From the NCBI RefSeq assembly GCF_000979455.1, contig NZ_JJOY01000040.1:26812-90811 (forward strand): DNA of 64,000 nt, read 5' to 3'. This document shows, in pieces, positions 28,108 through 37,583 of the stretch; position 1 is the first letter of the stretch, and each line of letters starts with the position of its first letter. This DNA is from Methanosarcina sp. 2.H.T.1A.6. GTDB taxonomy: Archaea > Halobacteriota > Methanosarcinia > Methanosarcinales > Methanosarcinaceae. Under the pieces are notes generated by a model that worked only from the letters and a program-made list of their open reading frames with translations, searched no databases and was not told the origin of the DNA. The position numbers were made by a program, and so were the translations under genes.

Positions 28108-29511
28108 ATGTCTGAAAACCATGAATCCGGCAGCTTAGTCAAGACTTTGCGGCCTTTCCATGTATGGGCCCTCGGAGTCGGGATCGTGCTGGTCGGGGAA
28201 TACATGGGCTGGAACTTCACCGTCGCAAAAGGAGGAGTTCTGGGATCCCTGCTTGCCATGCTGGTTGCAGGAACCATGTATGTTATGATTTCCCTCTGTG
28301 CCAGTGAACTAGGATCTGCAACCAAGCTTGCAGGAGGACCTTATGATTGGGCAAGGCTCTTTGTAGGACCCGGGGCAGCCGCCAGTGTGGGCCTTGCGGT
28401 GTACATGGAATACATCGCCCTTGAGGCGGCAGACGCCATTGTAGTCGCATTCATCGCACAGAGCATCTTCCCGGAGTTGCAGGTTTTCCCTGTAACACTG
28501 CTTGTTATTGCACTTTTGACCTTCATCAATTACCGGGGCGTCGTTGCAGCTCTAACCCTTAACTTCTTCCTGACCATGATCGCTTTCATTGCAATAGTGA
28601 TCTTCTTCTTTGCAACCGCTTTTGGTGCAGTAGACATCCACCCCGAATACCTTTTCCAGGGGGCTTTGCCAAACGGCATGATAGGCCTCTTTGCAGCTCT
28701 GCAATTCGGGCCGTGGTTCTACCTGGGTATAGAAGGAGCGGCGATGTGTGCCGAAGAGTGCAAGCACCCCTCAAGGGCAGTGCCTCTGGGACAACAGGCC
28801 GGAATGATCACCCTGCTCATAGGAGCAGCAATGACTCTCTACCTCTGTTCAGTGCTGATTCCTACGGATATGCTGGGCGTTTCCGTGTATCCGCTCTTTG
28901 AAGCAGCCCAGAACAGTGGTGTGTTTCTCTTCATTGCTGCCCTGGGACTTGGGACATTCCTGACATGTATTGCCAGTGCCAACGGCTGCGTTTGTGACTC
29001 ATCACGCTCCTGGTTTGCACTTTCCAGGGACCACTATGTATCTTCCTGGTTCTCGGCAGTACACCCAAGGTACAACACTCCTTACAGGGCTGTGATCTTC
29101 ACAATGCCTGTTGCAATCGGATTTGCCTTTAGCGGATTCCTGGACCAGGTTATTACCTTCTCCATTATCTCGGGACTGCTCTGTTATGTCCTGATCCCAT
29201 TCTCCCTGATCCGCTTCAGGAACCTCTTCCCGGAAACAACAAGCAAAGTGCGCCCCTTTGTAGGTCCTCTGCAGCCCTTCATCGCCTACTTTGCAATCGC
29301 AATCGCAATCACGATCCTTTCAACCCTCTTCTGGGGCTACAAGTATAACCTGATCTTCGGGTTTGTGTTCTACGGCATTGCTTACTTCTACTTCAGCCAC
29401 AAACACAAGACTTCCACGGCAGAAAACAACTGGGCTGAAATGGGATGGCCCGCACCTAAAGGATCGGAAATTGCGAGGACAGGAAAGGAGGTGATGGGTG
29501 TTGACGAATAA
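28108..29511 (+). CDS. mtmP: Methylamine permease (APC superfamily)
   Basis: A 467-aa polytopic protein with about 12 helices and features of amino acid/polyamine/organocation transporters: an early G-I-V-L-V-G-E-Y-M-G-W-N region in helix 1 and a G-I-E-G-A-A-M-C-A-E-E-C element in helix 6, where this family unwinds to hold substrate. Its place directly after mtmCB supports methylamine uptake as its role, as reported for this gene in M. mazei. GGGGCTG before ATG 28108 is the ribosome site. The 3' end overlaps the next gene by 14 bp. Confidence 0.9.
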   Translation: MSENHESGSLVKTLRPFHVWALGVGIVLVGEYMGWNFTVAKGGVLGSLLAMLVAGTMYVMISLCASELGSATKLAGGPYDWARLFVGPGAAASVGLAVYMEYIALEAADAIVVAFIAQSIFPELQVFPVTLLVIALLTFINYRGVVAALTLNFFLTMIAFIAIVIFFFATAFGAVDIHPEYLFQGALPNGMIGLFAALQFGPWFYLGIEGAAMCAEECKHPSRAVPLGQQAGMITLLIGAAMTLYLCSVLIPTDMLGVSVYPLFEAAQNSGVFLFIAALGLGTFLTCIASANGCVCDSSRSWFALSRDHYVSSWFSAVHPRYNTPYRAVIFTMPVAIGFAFSGFLDQVITFSIISGLLCYVLIPFSLIRFRNLFPETTSKVRPFVGPLQPFIAYFAIAIAITILSTLFWGYKYNLIFGFVFYGIAYFYFSHKHKTSTAENNWAEMGWPAPKGSEIARTGKEVMGVDE

Positions 29512-29767
29512 CCCGGCAATGGAAAGCAAATACCACAGCAAACTGAACGGAGACACCGCCCTTATCATGGGAATGCTTGCCCTGCTGATAGGGGTGGAAG
29601 GATTTGTCCTTTACAGGATCCTTTCCGAAACCTGGGAGATTGCTGGAAACTTTTTCTATCTCTATGTGATCTTCGTAGGTCTGGTGGTTGTAATCGAGGC
29701 AATCGGCTGTCTGAGTGTGCGTAAATCGATAAAGAACCACATGTTCGAGTTCAGGTACTACGATTGA
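29498..29767 (+). CDS. 89-aa membrane protein of the methylamine transport operon
   Basis: The likely start is GTG 29498 (or the adjacent TTG) behind GGAGGTGAT, placed inside the last codons of mtmP so that the genes are translationally coupled. The product has two hydrophobic helices, with E-G-F-V-L-Y in the first and F-V-G-L-V-V-V-I-E-A-I-G-C in the second, and a basic tail. No family recognised. It probably assembles with or regulates the permease. Confidence 0.7.
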   Translation: MLTNNPAMESKYHSKLNGDTALIMGMLALLIGVEGFVLYRILSETWEIAGNFFYLYVIFVGLVVVIEAIGCLSVRKSIKNHMFEFRYYD

Positions 29768-29780
29768 GGAGGCAGAAAAA

Positions 29781-30017
29781 ATGGCAGAAAAAAGCTTAGT
29801 TGCAGAGGTTTTTGACATCGTATTTATCTTTGTCCTGGCCTTCGCCTGCGTAGTTGTCCCCACGGTACTCCAGGGAGCAGTACTTGTTTCCTGGGGAGAA
29901 GGCGGTGCAGGGATAGGCTTTGTCTGGGACCCTGTAGGTTTCTTCAGTTTCTTGCTGGTAATAATTGCTTTCTTTGTTGTGATTCTCTATCACTCGGTAA
30001 AGCATTACAGGTACTGA
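29781..30017 (+). CDS. 78-aa membrane protein of the methylamine transport operon
   Basis: Located 13 bp after the previous gene with GAGGAGG before ATG 29781. It holds two hydrophobic helices around a Gly-rich loop (G-E-G-G-A-G-I-G-F-V-W-D-P). The tail Y-H-S-V-K-H-Y-R-Y is His/Tyr-rich. With the 34- and 89-aa proteins it makes three small membrane partners round MtmP. Function unknown. Confidence 0.7.
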   Translation: MAEKSLVAEVFDIVFIFVLAFACVVVPTVLQGAVLVSWGEGGAGIGFVWDPVGFFSFLLVIIAFFVVILYHSVKHYRY

Positions 30018-30065
30018 AAGGGACTGAAAATACTAAAAGAGATTGCAAAAAAAATTTAATAAGAA

Positions 30066-30104
30066 GTCTGCCTGAAAAATGAAGTAAGGCAGACAATACT
30101 TTTT
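30066..30104 (+). terminator. Terminator of the methylamine transport operon
   Basis: A perfect 8-bp stem GTCTGCCT (30066-30073) and AGGCAGAC (30087-30094) is followed by AATACTTTTT, 48 bp past the last gene of the operon. Confidence 0.75.
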
Positions 30105-30615
30105 AAAATCAGGCAGAATATTTCGTTTTTTAATGCAACTATAATTCAATTCTGCCGCATGAGTATGATCTCCCTGAAAAGAGGGGTTATTCAGGGAGAA
30201 ATGGAGGGATTTTTGTGGATTTTTACCAGAAGACCCGAATCCGACTTCTGCTCGAGGGAGTACCGGCTCAGAACCCTCTATAGAGAGTACAGGCACACCA
30301 TGCAGATGTATCCTGAATCTCAGGTCTGTACCTCATTTAGAAAGTATACTCGAACCCCTAAACTCCTGAGAAGCATGGGCTTCTGGCCCATTTACAATAA
30401 AAGATTTAAACTTATCCTATATATAATTTGCTGATCCGATTTCAATTAAAGGAATATAATATATATAGTTTGGCATTTTATGGAAACATGCGACAGAATC
30501 ATTTATATATTAAATAGGGGAGATGATTAAATGGAGGGAAAGTTATAAAAGGGCATGTATCACATCTGAAACAAATTCAAAGAAGATAGGAAAAAAGGTT
30601 TGATTATAAAATAAA
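30105..30615. other. Convergent intergenic region, no gene seen
   Basis: About 510 bp between the converging transport operon and the RFC gene. It has short open frames on both strands without ribosome sites or recognisable content, and TATA-like runs near 30455-30465. I see no supported gene. Confidence 0.5.
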
Positions 30616-31641
30616 TCAGGAGAATGTAGAAATTAGTTTTTCGAGCTGGATTCTCTCGCTGGTAGCGCCTGTAAGTCTGGCATCGGTTTCTGAGATTTTA
30701 ACAATAAGGCGAGCAATATCCGCATCGTTTTCTCCTGAGTCTATAAGAGCTTCGGTAAGCCCTTCAAGGATATCGGTCCCCGAGAGACCTTTTTCAATAA
30801 TTAGTTCATCTATGAGCTGACGCCCTCTGGAGAAGTCCCCTGCAAGAGCCGCATCAAACAGTTCATCTACAGTTTCATCCCTACCTTTCATGGTAGCTTC
30901 ATACACGATTTCTCCCGTAATTTCAGCACCTTCTACCCCCAGAGCAGCAAGCTGGAGAATCTGGACAGCTCTTGCAACGTTCCCTTTAGCTAGATAAAGA
31001 ATCGCGTCAAGTGCACCGCCGGAAAGTTTCAGCTTTTCAGCAAGGGTGATTTTCTCAAGATGAGTTTTCAGGAGAAAATCCGGCACATATGAAAAAAAGA
31101 CCTGGAGACCCCTTGACCGGAGGGGAGAAATGAGTTTTGAAGGTTTTGTAGTGGAAAGAATAAACCTGCAGGTTGCACTGTACTTTTCCATGATCCGCCT
31201 GAGAGCGTGCTGTGCATCTGAGCTCAGGGATTCTGCATTATCGACATAGATTATCTTGTAATCAGCATCAATAGAAGCCATTCCGGCATATTCATTAATA
31301 ATTTCCTTAAAAATATCTATTACGCTTTTGTAGATTTTTTTCGGATCATCTGTACCCAGAATACGGACAAAACGTTTGTCCCGTACGAGATAACGTTTTC
31401 CCTGATCGAAAAAGTCCGAGGCATTGAAATATACAAAGTTGTTTTTCCAGGTATCTCCATAGAGCTGTCTGGCAAGGGCAAGAGAAGCCGTTGTCTTCCC
31501 TGAGTTTTCAGGGCCGTAAAAAATAAGGTGGGGCAGGGTCCCTGACTGTGCCAGTTCGGAAAGCGTTCTTACAGCATGTTCGTTTCCGAGCAGTCCTTCA
31601 AGGGCATCTGCCCTGTATTTTAGAGTCCAGAGATCCTGCAT
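30616..31641 (-). CDS. Replication factor C small-subunit paralogue
   Basis: A 341-aa AAA+ clamp-loader protein. Walker A is G-P-E-N-S-G-K-T-T near residue 45, but Walker B reads Y-V-D-N-A-E in place of the usual D-E-A-D/E, and the arginine-finger motif reads S-R-G in place of S-R-C (the arginine is retained). These changes suggest it is the second, less active small subunit of the three-subunit RFC type found in Methanosarcina, which loads the PCNA ring. It lies 66 bp downstream of secD on the same strand and may be co-transcribed with secF-secD. Confidence 0.85.
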   Translation of the reverse strand: MQDLWTLKYRADALEGLLGNEHAVRTLSELAQSGTLPHLIFYGPENSGKTTASLALARQLYGDTWKNNFVYFNASDFFDQGKRYLVRDKRFVRILGTDDPKKIYKSVIDIFKEIINEYAGMASIDADYKIIYVDNAESLSSDAQHALRRIMEKYSATCRFILSTTKPSKLISPLRSRGLQVFFSYVPDFLLKTHLEKITLAEKLKLSGGALDAILYLAKGNVARAVQILQLAALGVEGAEITGEIVYEATMKGRDETVDELFDAALAGDFSRGRQLIDELIIEKGLSGTDILEGLTEALIDSGENDADIARLIVKISETDARLTGATSERIQLEKLISTFS

Positions 31642-31707
31642 TAATCCACCTTGCTTTTCAGTTTTTGAATACTCAGTTGTTCAGGGATTTTATCTTTTCC
31701 CAGGTAC

Positions 31708-33426
31708 TCACTCAGTTAAGCCTTCGCTTTCCGAGGTGCCGTTTCCATCTGCCTCAAGAAGTTCCTTGATAACCACACCGTAAACAGGTCTTGCAATAAC
31801 CACACCAATGAAAACACCAATGATAGTGGTGATGGCAAATCCCTTCAGGGCTCCGAAGCCCATGACTACCAGAGGAGACATGGCAATGATCGTTGTGGCG
31901 GCTGCTCCGAAAATGATTGCGAAGGCTTTTCCGATCCTGGAAAGGAAGACCTTTGTTGGTGGGAGTTTGCCTTCGTAAAGCACCTCGTCTGTGATAATCA
32001 CAAGGTGGTCAATACCTGTCCCTATTGCGGCAATTATACCTGCAATTGCTGCAAGGTCAAGCTGCCAGCCAATGGCTGCTGCAACTCCAAGGATCATAAT
32101 GACTTCACTAACGGAAGTCCCGACCATTGGCACCAGGATTTCAGGCCTCCTGTACCTGCGGAAAACAACTGCAGCAACTGCTATCAGGGATAGCAACCCT
32201 GCTATGACTGCTTCGGTTTTGAACTGTTCTCCAAGGGATGCATCAACGTGCCCTGAACCTACAAGCACCACGTTTACAGGAAGAGCCCCTGCCCTGAGGT
32301 GAATCTGGAGCGCTTCGGCTTCAGTCTTGGCTGCCTCATCAGTGCCTGTGGAAGCCTCCCAAGAATATATAGGAGTTTCTTTCAGCCGGGATGCTGCAGA
32401 GTAACTGAGGGGAGCTCCGTATATCTTGTTTTCATCCAGATACATGTTCAGGTAGTGAGCCTCCGGATTTTCTGTAGCCCCGGTCTCAATTGCAACTTTC
32501 TGGAGAGCCCTTGCTCCGTCTTCCTTCAGGGTAAACGGAGTGTGCCACTGATTATCGTGGTAAGTCGGAATCCCCACGCTTACAATGGAATCTCCGTAAA
32601 GAACATGCTGGGTTTCATTTCCTGTAGTCTGTATGCGGATCTCAAATTTACCAGGCTTTTCAGCAATATCCTTTGCCTTTGCAAGGTCGATGCCTGCAAA
32701 ATCAATGAGGATATAGTCTTCTCCGACAGTCCTGACAGGAATGTCTTTCAAGCCAAGCGAGTTAAGTTTGTCATTCAGGATATCTCTGGTCAGGTCCCTT
32801 GTTTCGGTGCTGACTCCTTCTTTATATGTCGAGGTCCCGTCTTTATTCTTGAGGATTGTCCCTCCGACTTTATCCATAAGGGCTGAGAGCTCTTCTTCTG
32901 AAGCTTCAGTCCGGATTTCATAGACAATACCATCTTCGGTACTTATCGGAAGCACTTCTGCATCAAAAGCTTGTGAGAGGTAAGCCTGGATGAGAGCTTC
33001 TTTACTGGTAGTGAGCGTTACCTGGGTCGTTTCCTGGTTCAGCCTATCAACGCTTACACTGCCAAGATTCAGAAGCTCAAGTTGTGTTGCACTAACCGGA
33101 ACGGACGTTGTGAATTTGATGGATCTTTCGGATGAACTCACTCCACCGACGTCCAGATTGCTATCTGTGATCTTGATAGGAGCACCAATGACAGGTTCTA
33201 CCATTTGGCTGACTATCATTCCCGGATCTGCATCTACCTGGGCGAGAGCTCCCTGCAATTTGATCTGAAGCCAGGAACCACCTTCAAGGTCAAGCCCGTA
33301 GTTCAGGTTAGTGGTAACCCCTTCTTCAGAATTATAACCCGGGTGGATAACCACGATTGAGGCAAGTATGGCAAGTATGAAGATGATAACTCTTACATTT
33401 TTAAAGAGGCTTTTTTTATCGCTCAT
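31708..33426 (-). CDS. secD: Protein-export membrane protein SecD
   Basis: A 572-aa RND-type translocase subunit: one N-terminal helix, L-N-Y-G-L-D-L-E-G-G-S-W near residue 42 (the D-L-x-G-G motif of SecD), a large extracytoplasmic domain (about residues 55-400), then five helices with A-A-I-G-T-G-I-D-H-L in the fourth, where the SecD proton-relay residues lie. With SecF it helps pull proteins through SecYE. Its start overlaps the stop of secF by ATGA (33423-33426), so the genes are coupled. Confidence 0.95.
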   Translation of the reverse strand: MSDKKSLFKNVRVIIFILAILASIVVIHPGYNSEEGVTTNLNYGLDLEGGSWLQIKLQGALAQVDADPGMIVSQMVEPVIGAPIKITDSNLDVGGVSSSERSIKFTTSVPVSATQLELLNLGSVSVDRLNQETTQVTLTTSKEALIQAYLSQAFDAEVLPISTEDGIVYEIRTEASEEELSALMDKVGGTILKNKDGTSTYKEGVSTETRDLTRDILNDKLNSLGLKDIPVRTVGEDYILIDFAGIDLAKAKDIAEKPGKFEIRIQTTGNETQHVLYGDSIVSVGIPTYHDNQWHTPFTLKEDGARALQKVAIETGATENPEAHYLNMYLDENKIYGAPLSYSAASRLKETPIYSWEASTGTDEAAKTEAEALQIHLRAGALPVNVVLVGSGHVDASLGEQFKTEAVIAGLLSLIAVAAVVFRRYRRPEILVPMVGTSVSEVIMILGVAAAIGWQLDLAAIAGIIAAIGTGIDHLVIITDEVLYEGKLPPTKVFLSRIGKAFAIIFGAAATTIIAMSPLVVMGFGALKGFAITTIIGVFIGVVIARPVYGVVIKELLEADGNGTSESEGLTE

Positions 33427-34328
33427 CTGTTATACCTCCCTCTGAATTCAGGTTTCGTCACATACCACCGCAGGACCCCGGTGTTGAGAAGCCAGGTGTT
33501 CATAATATCTGCAGCAAGCCCCACCATCAATACAATTGAGATTTGCGAAAGCAGAGTAATCTGTGTGAATGATGGAATTATCAGGTAAAGGTAAGTTGAA
33601 ACCGCATACATAACCACAAGGGCTGCAAGGGTTGTTGTGGTCATGGTAATCCCTGTCTGCATCGCCCTTGAAACCTTTTCTTCCACCGTACCCCTGCGCT
33701 TGAGTACCCTGTTTGTTAGCAAAATGTCACTGTCTACGGAATAACCGATGAGCATAAGCAGAGCTGCAACCGTTCCGAGGGAAAGGTCGATCCCTGCAAC
33801 CCGCATAAAAGCAGCGGCAATTATAATGTCCGAAAATGCAGAGAGCACCACTGCAAAAGAAGGTATAACACTCCGGAAGATAAGGAAAACCACAATGGAC
33901 ATTCCTATAAAGGATATAATAATTGCCTGAAGAGCCTGAACCTGCAGTTCCTGGCCGTAAACGGGTCCTATCTGTTTGATTTCCACGTTAGAATAGCGGC
34001 CCATTACATCTTCTTCAAGCTTGCGCTGTTCTTCATTATCCATAACCCCGAACTGTATGATAACCCTGCTTCCGGCCTGCCGGGCATCCTTGAGGGGATA
34101 AGAAGAGTACATTTCTTCAAGCATAGCGGGGGAATCGGTTGTCTCTACCGAAATCTGGGTACCGCCCTGGAACTCCATTCCCAGGGTTACCGGCGACCCG
34201 CTGCTTGCAAAGGAAACCAGCAGCACAACTAAAGAAACTGCAAGTACTGCAAGGGGGATTGCCAGCAACTGGCGATTATCGTGCTTTTTCACGAAATTAT
34301 CTAAAAATTCGGTCAAACCTGTTGCCAT
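33423..34328 (-). CDS. secF: Protein-export membrane protein SecF
   Basis: A 301-aa protein with six helices. The motif T-L-G-M-E-F-Q-G-G-T-Q-I (residues 47-58) and I-G-Y-S-V-D-S-D-I-L-L-T-N-R in the fourth helix are diagnostic of SecF. It lies first in the leftward secF-secD pair, the archaeal order. The 396 bp upstream contains its promoter. Confidence 0.95.
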   Translation of the reverse strand: MATGLTEFLDNFVKKHDNRQLLAIPLAVLAVSLVVLLVSFASSGSPVTLGMEFQGGTQISVETTDSPAMLEEMYSSYPLKDARQAGSRVIIQFGVMDNEEQRKLEEDVMGRYSNVEIKQIGPVYGQELQVQALQAIIISFIGMSIVVFLIFRSVIPSFAVVLSAFSDIIIAAAFMRVAGIDLSLGTVAALLMLIGYSVDSDILLTNRVLKRRGTVEEKVSRAMQTGITMTTTTLAALVVMYAVSTYLYLIIPSFTQITLLSQISIVLMVGLAADIMNTWLLNTGVLRWYVTKPEFRGRYNR

Positions 34329-34724
34329 AATTAAATACTCCGGATGAATGCATCTATTTTTTCGAACTTATCCGAGCTTATTTTATCCGGATCTATAATC
34401 CGGAAAACATTCAGAGTCATAACACGGAAGTGTCCAGATTTACATTCCAGAACCATCCAGAATTATCGTCCGGAACGTGCATGGTAACTTGAAATTATCA
34501 GCCCTTTTCGAACTATGGTTCCGGGAAGAAAGGTTTCACATTCCATATAGTGTAAATAAGTTGATCCGTTTTAGTTCTATATACTATACATTATATTAAT
34601 TATTCCTCGAAAAACAATTATTTCTCTATATAGCGTTAATTCATTTCATTTAAAATTTATTGTCAAAAGTGGTACAAGTTCTAACGTTACAACTATATAT
34701 ACCAGTTACTGTTCATTAAAAATA
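34329..34724. promoter_or_regulatory. Divergent promoter region, secF and dCMP deaminase
   Basis: This 396-bp stretch holds scattered TCCGG/CCGGA elements and no gene. CTATATATA at 34693-34701 lies about 25-32 bp before ATG 34725, the distance expected between TATA box and transcript start, so the deaminase mRNA is probably leaderless. Confidence 0.55.
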
Positions 34725-35204
34725 ATGACGAAAAGACCTTCCCTTGACGAATATTTCCTTGAAATCGCCTTCGTGGTAGGCAAACGAGCAACCTGCCTCC
34801 GCAACAATGTAGGGGCCGTAATTGTCCGGGATAAACGCATTCTTTCAACCGGATATAACGGAGCTCCAAGTGGTATGGAACACTGCCTTGAGACGGGATG
34901 TATCCGGGATCTAGAAAAGATTCCCTCAGGCACGCGGCATGAGAAGTGCCGGGCAGTGCACGCGGAGCAAAACGCCATTATCCAGTCCGCAATCCATGGG
35001 GTCAGCATTGCCGGAGCAACCATTTACTGTACGCACCAGCCCTGCATTCTGTGTGCAAAAATGATCATAAACTCAAACATCAAAAGGGTAGTATATTCAA
35101 CACCTTATCCTGATACCGATTCCCTGGTTTTCTTCAGGAGCGCAGGGGTGGAAGTGGAACATATACCCTTTGAGCTGAAAAATGAGAATGTAAACGGGGA
35201 ATAA
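34725..35204 (+). CDS. dCMP deaminase (ComEB-like)
   Basis: A 159-aa zinc deaminase of the dCMP/cytidine group. The H-A-E-Q-N-A-I motif (catalytic Glu, zinc His) and [11 protein letters not shown] (two zinc Cys) are intact. A second Cys/His-rich element (H-C-L-E-T-G-C-I-R) as in dCMP deaminases lies before them. The reaction converts dCMP to dUMP for thymidylate synthesis. It stands alone with a TATA box very near its start. Confidence 0.9.
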   Translation: MTKRPSLDEYFLEIAFVVGKRATCLRNNVGAVIVRDKRILSTGYNGAPSGMEHCLETGCIRDLEKIPSGTRHEKCRAVHAEQNAIIQSAIHGVSIAGATIYCTHQPCILCAKMIINSNIKRVVYSTPYPDTDSLVFFRSAGVEVEHIPFELKNENVNGE

Positions 35205-35241
35205 AACCGCAGTCCCGAAAACATTTTCATTCAGATCAGTT

Positions 35242-35277
35242 CATTCAATTCATTCAATTCATTCAATTCATTCAATT
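35242..35277. repeat. 9-bp tandem repeat, four copies, across the cofE stop
   Basis: Four exact copies of CATTCAATT lie at 35242-35277 and continue into TCTTTTT. The cofE TGA (35272-35274, minus strand) falls inside the last copy, so slippage here could move the stop codon. Confidence 0.85.
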
Positions 35278-36036
35278 CTTTTTCTGCAGGCAACGAAGCC
35301 CTTTTTTGATAATATCCATATCTTCAGGGCGGTATGTCTCGTTTATAGACGTATTCCCTTCGCAGTAATAATCAAGCCCGCGAATGATTACAACAGGAAT
35401 CCCACCTGCCCCTTCCCCCATCAAAAGGTTGGCAGCACCTGCAAGCTCATCAGCAACTGCTTCTTCTGTAATCTCAAGGATTTTGCCGAAAAGGTCCTTT
35501 TCCCCTACCCAGCGTTTGATGGGTTTTATTTTGTAAATCCCTATAGAAACTCCGGTCTGTCCGATTTTGAAAGCTCTTCCGTTTGTGTCCGTAATAATGA
35601 CACTTATTTCTTTCCCGCTAAGTCTTTCAAGCTTTTCTCCGAGTTTTGAGGCACTGGCGTCCGGATATTCAGGAGGGTAGAGCAAAAATCCGTGCTCAAT
35701 ATTGGACTCGTCAACCCCTGCGTTTACACAGGTGTGTCCTGCAAGTGTTGTCACAAGCATGAAAGGCGCCTCAACAAAGACTTCCTTGCTCCTGGCAAGG
35801 ACAGCCTGAATGAAGCGTGCGTCTTTCCCTGTCCGGGCTGCGACCTCAAGAGCCTGTTCTCCGGGGGTGATATCTTCGAGCCTGAAGATTTCCCCTTCGG
35901 CTTTTGCAACAATGGTTGAGGCAATAATAACAATGTCTCTGTCCTGAAGTTCAATCCTCTCACAGATGAGGGAGGGCAGATCGTCCCCTTTCTGTATAAG
36001 GGGAATATTTTCTACGGCAATGGCTTCAAATTTCAA
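35272..36036 (-). CDS. cofE: Coenzyme F420:L-glutamate ligase
   Basis: A 254-aa enzyme that adds glutamates to F420-0. Landmarks include I-A-S-T-I-V-A-K-A-E-G near residue 39, G-H-T-C-V-N-A-G-V-D-E-S-N around residue 103 and I-I-T-D-T-N-G-R-A-F-K near residue 145. The length is that of archaeal CofE. F420 carries electrons from the CO2 arm of methanogenesis. It is monocistronic and read toward the deaminase. Confidence 0.95.
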   Translation of the reverse strand: MKFEAIAVENIPLIQKGDDLPSLICERIELQDRDIVIIASTIVAKAEGEIFRLEDITPGEQALEVAARTGKDARFIQAVLARSKEVFVEAPFMLVTTLAGHTCVNAGVDESNIEHGFLLYPPEYPDASASKLGEKLERLSGKEISVIITDTNGRAFKIGQTGVSIGIYKIKPIKRWVGEKDLFGKILEITEEAVADELAGAANLLMGEGAGGIPVVIIRGLDYYCEGNTSINETYRPEDMDIIKKGLRCLQKKN

Positions 36037-36526
36037 GAGGCTTCCTCAAGATTTTAAAATGATAAGATATCGAGTAAGAAGATTTTTTAATAAGACATTT
36101 AATAAGATTTGTAATGTCGGGCTCTGGTTAGAATGATAAAATCTGATTTCTTAAAATCAGATTGATTTCACCGAATTATGGAAACAATCCTGTAAACGAA
36201 TAATTTACAGCAGTAAAGGCAGTAACCATAAATAAGACCACCGATATACTGAGTTTCGCGGCGATGATGAGAGTTACCCCAGCTGAGCAAAAAATGATGA
36301 GAACAATTTCCTGATGCCGCACTTTTCACTTTATTTTCCGGTTTATTTTGATTTCCGGTTTATTTTGATTTCCGGTTTATTTTGATTATCGGTTTGCCTT
36401 ATCTTTAGATTCTTTTGCTTGTATTAATCGATTTTCAATCTTATCCCGCTTAAATATCACCCAGTTTCAAGGCAAATTGAGAATTTTTATCTAGCTTGCA
36501 AACCAACGCCTTAAGGGGTGTTAAGT
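36037..36526. other. Intergenic region with a 17-bp tandem repeat
   Basis: About 490 bp between divergent genes. Three copies of TTCCGGTTTATTTTGAT lie at 36336-36386 with a partial fourth. AAGGGGTG at 36512-36519 is the ribosome site of the following gene. No gene or RNA is recognised here. Confidence 0.7.
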
Positions 36527-36919
36527 ATGAGCCAGTATGACCTGAATGAAATCATACAGAAAATCAAAGAAAAAAGCCCTTTTGATTTTAAAGAACATCA
36601 CCGGGGCAAACCTCGAGCCTTAAGAGTTATTGTAAGCAAACTGTACTATTCCCTGGACTATGAAAATGAGCCCCAAGCAACCCGGGAAAAAATAACTCAA
36701 CTTCTCCTTTACCATGGGCAATTCAGCAGGAAAGAGATCGATGAAATATTCCAATCATCAGCAAAGGAAACAACTTCTTATTCAAGAGAATTCCTGAAAA
36801 AACACCCTGAGGTTGCAATGGCCGAAGCCCGGAAAAGTAAGGAGTTTCCAGATGAAGATGAGGGAGAAGAAGGAGAAAAAACTAGGGAAATAAAATACAT
36901 CTTTCCGCACTATGCCTGA
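36527..36919 (+). CDS. Hypothetical acidic protein, 130 aa
   Basis: ATG 36527 is chosen because AAGGGGTG lies seven bases upstream; an in-frame GTG at 36518 lies within that site. The product is soluble and helical, with a basic centre (H-H-R-G-K-P-R-A-L-R) and a Glu/Asp-rich stretch near the C-terminus. An R-K-E-I-D-E-I-F element could belong to a helix-turn-helix. No family recognised. Confidence 0.6.
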   Translation: MSQYDLNEIIQKIKEKSPFDFKEHHRGKPRALRVIVSKLYYSLDYENEPQATREKITQLLLYHGQFSRKEIDEIFQSSAKETTSYSREFLKKHPEVAMAEARKSKEFPDEDEGEEGEKTREIKYIFPHYA

Positions 36920-37041
36920 ACCTCAATGAAAAATGTTTCCTGAAAAAATAACAAAAAATCGAAAATAAAATCAGGAAAAATTAACTGGAAAAATAGCAAA
37001 AATAACAGGCGAACTAGCCATAGAGAAGCAAAAGTAAAAGG

Positions 37042-37061
37042 CTGCGAGTTTTTTCGCAGTC
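37042..37061. terminator. Hairpin between convergent genes
   Basis: CTGCGA-GTTTTT-TCGCAG forms a 6-bp stem followed by TCCCTCTT, about 120 bp past the stop of the 130-aa gene and 60 bp past that of hsp20. It may end either transcript. Confidence 0.45.
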
Positions 37062-37121
37062 CCTCTTAATTCAGATCTGAATTCATACTATAGTAGAGTT
37101 TACCTTCCTTTTTTGGAATGG

Positions 37122-37583
37122 TCACTCAATTTCGATCTTCTTTTTCGGCTCTTCAATTTTCGCTTTTGGAAGCGAAATTGTCAGGACACCGTTTTCTATT
37201 TTTGCAGTAGATCCTTCCTCCCTGACACTTGCGGGCAGGCGGACAGCACGATAAAATTGTGTATATGCTCTTTCTCTGCGCAGGTATCCTTCTTCTTCGG
37301 ATTCCTTTTCCCTGCCGGACTTTGCGCTGATCTCAAGCATATCTTCTTTGAGATTAACCTCAACGTCTTCTTTATTAATCCCTGGTAGGTCTGTGGTGAC
37401 CAGGAGTTTGTCTTCTTCCTCTTTGATGTCAATGGCAGGAGTGTATACTTTTCCGCCCCCCCATTCTTCCATGGGCATGAAGTCTTCAAACAGCTGGTTC
37501 AGACGCTCCTGTGTCCTTCTGATTTCTTCAAAAGGATCCCAGCGTGCGGGTCCTGAAAATGATCTTTTAGCAGGCCATTTCAT
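37122..37583 (-). CDS. Small heat-shock protein Hsp20
   Basis: A 153-aa alpha-crystallin chaperone. ATG 37583 is chosen for its AAGGGGGAA site; a longer reading from 37682 adds an implausible hydrophobic leader. The crystallin domain runs from about residue 45 with P-A-I-D-I-K-E-E-E-D, the core D-L-P-G-I-N-K-E-D-V, and the late A-x-I-E-N-G-V-L-T-I-S-L-P strand. It holds unfolded proteins in soluble form under heat or solvent stress. Confidence 0.92.
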   Translation of the reverse strand: MKWPAKRSFSGPARWDPFEEIRRTQERLNQLFEDFMPMEEWGGGKVYTPAIDIKEEEDKLLVTTDLPGINKEDVEVNLKEDMLEISAKSGREKESEEEGYLRRERAYTQFYRAVRLPASVREEGSTAKIENGVLTISLPKAKIEEPKKKIEIE

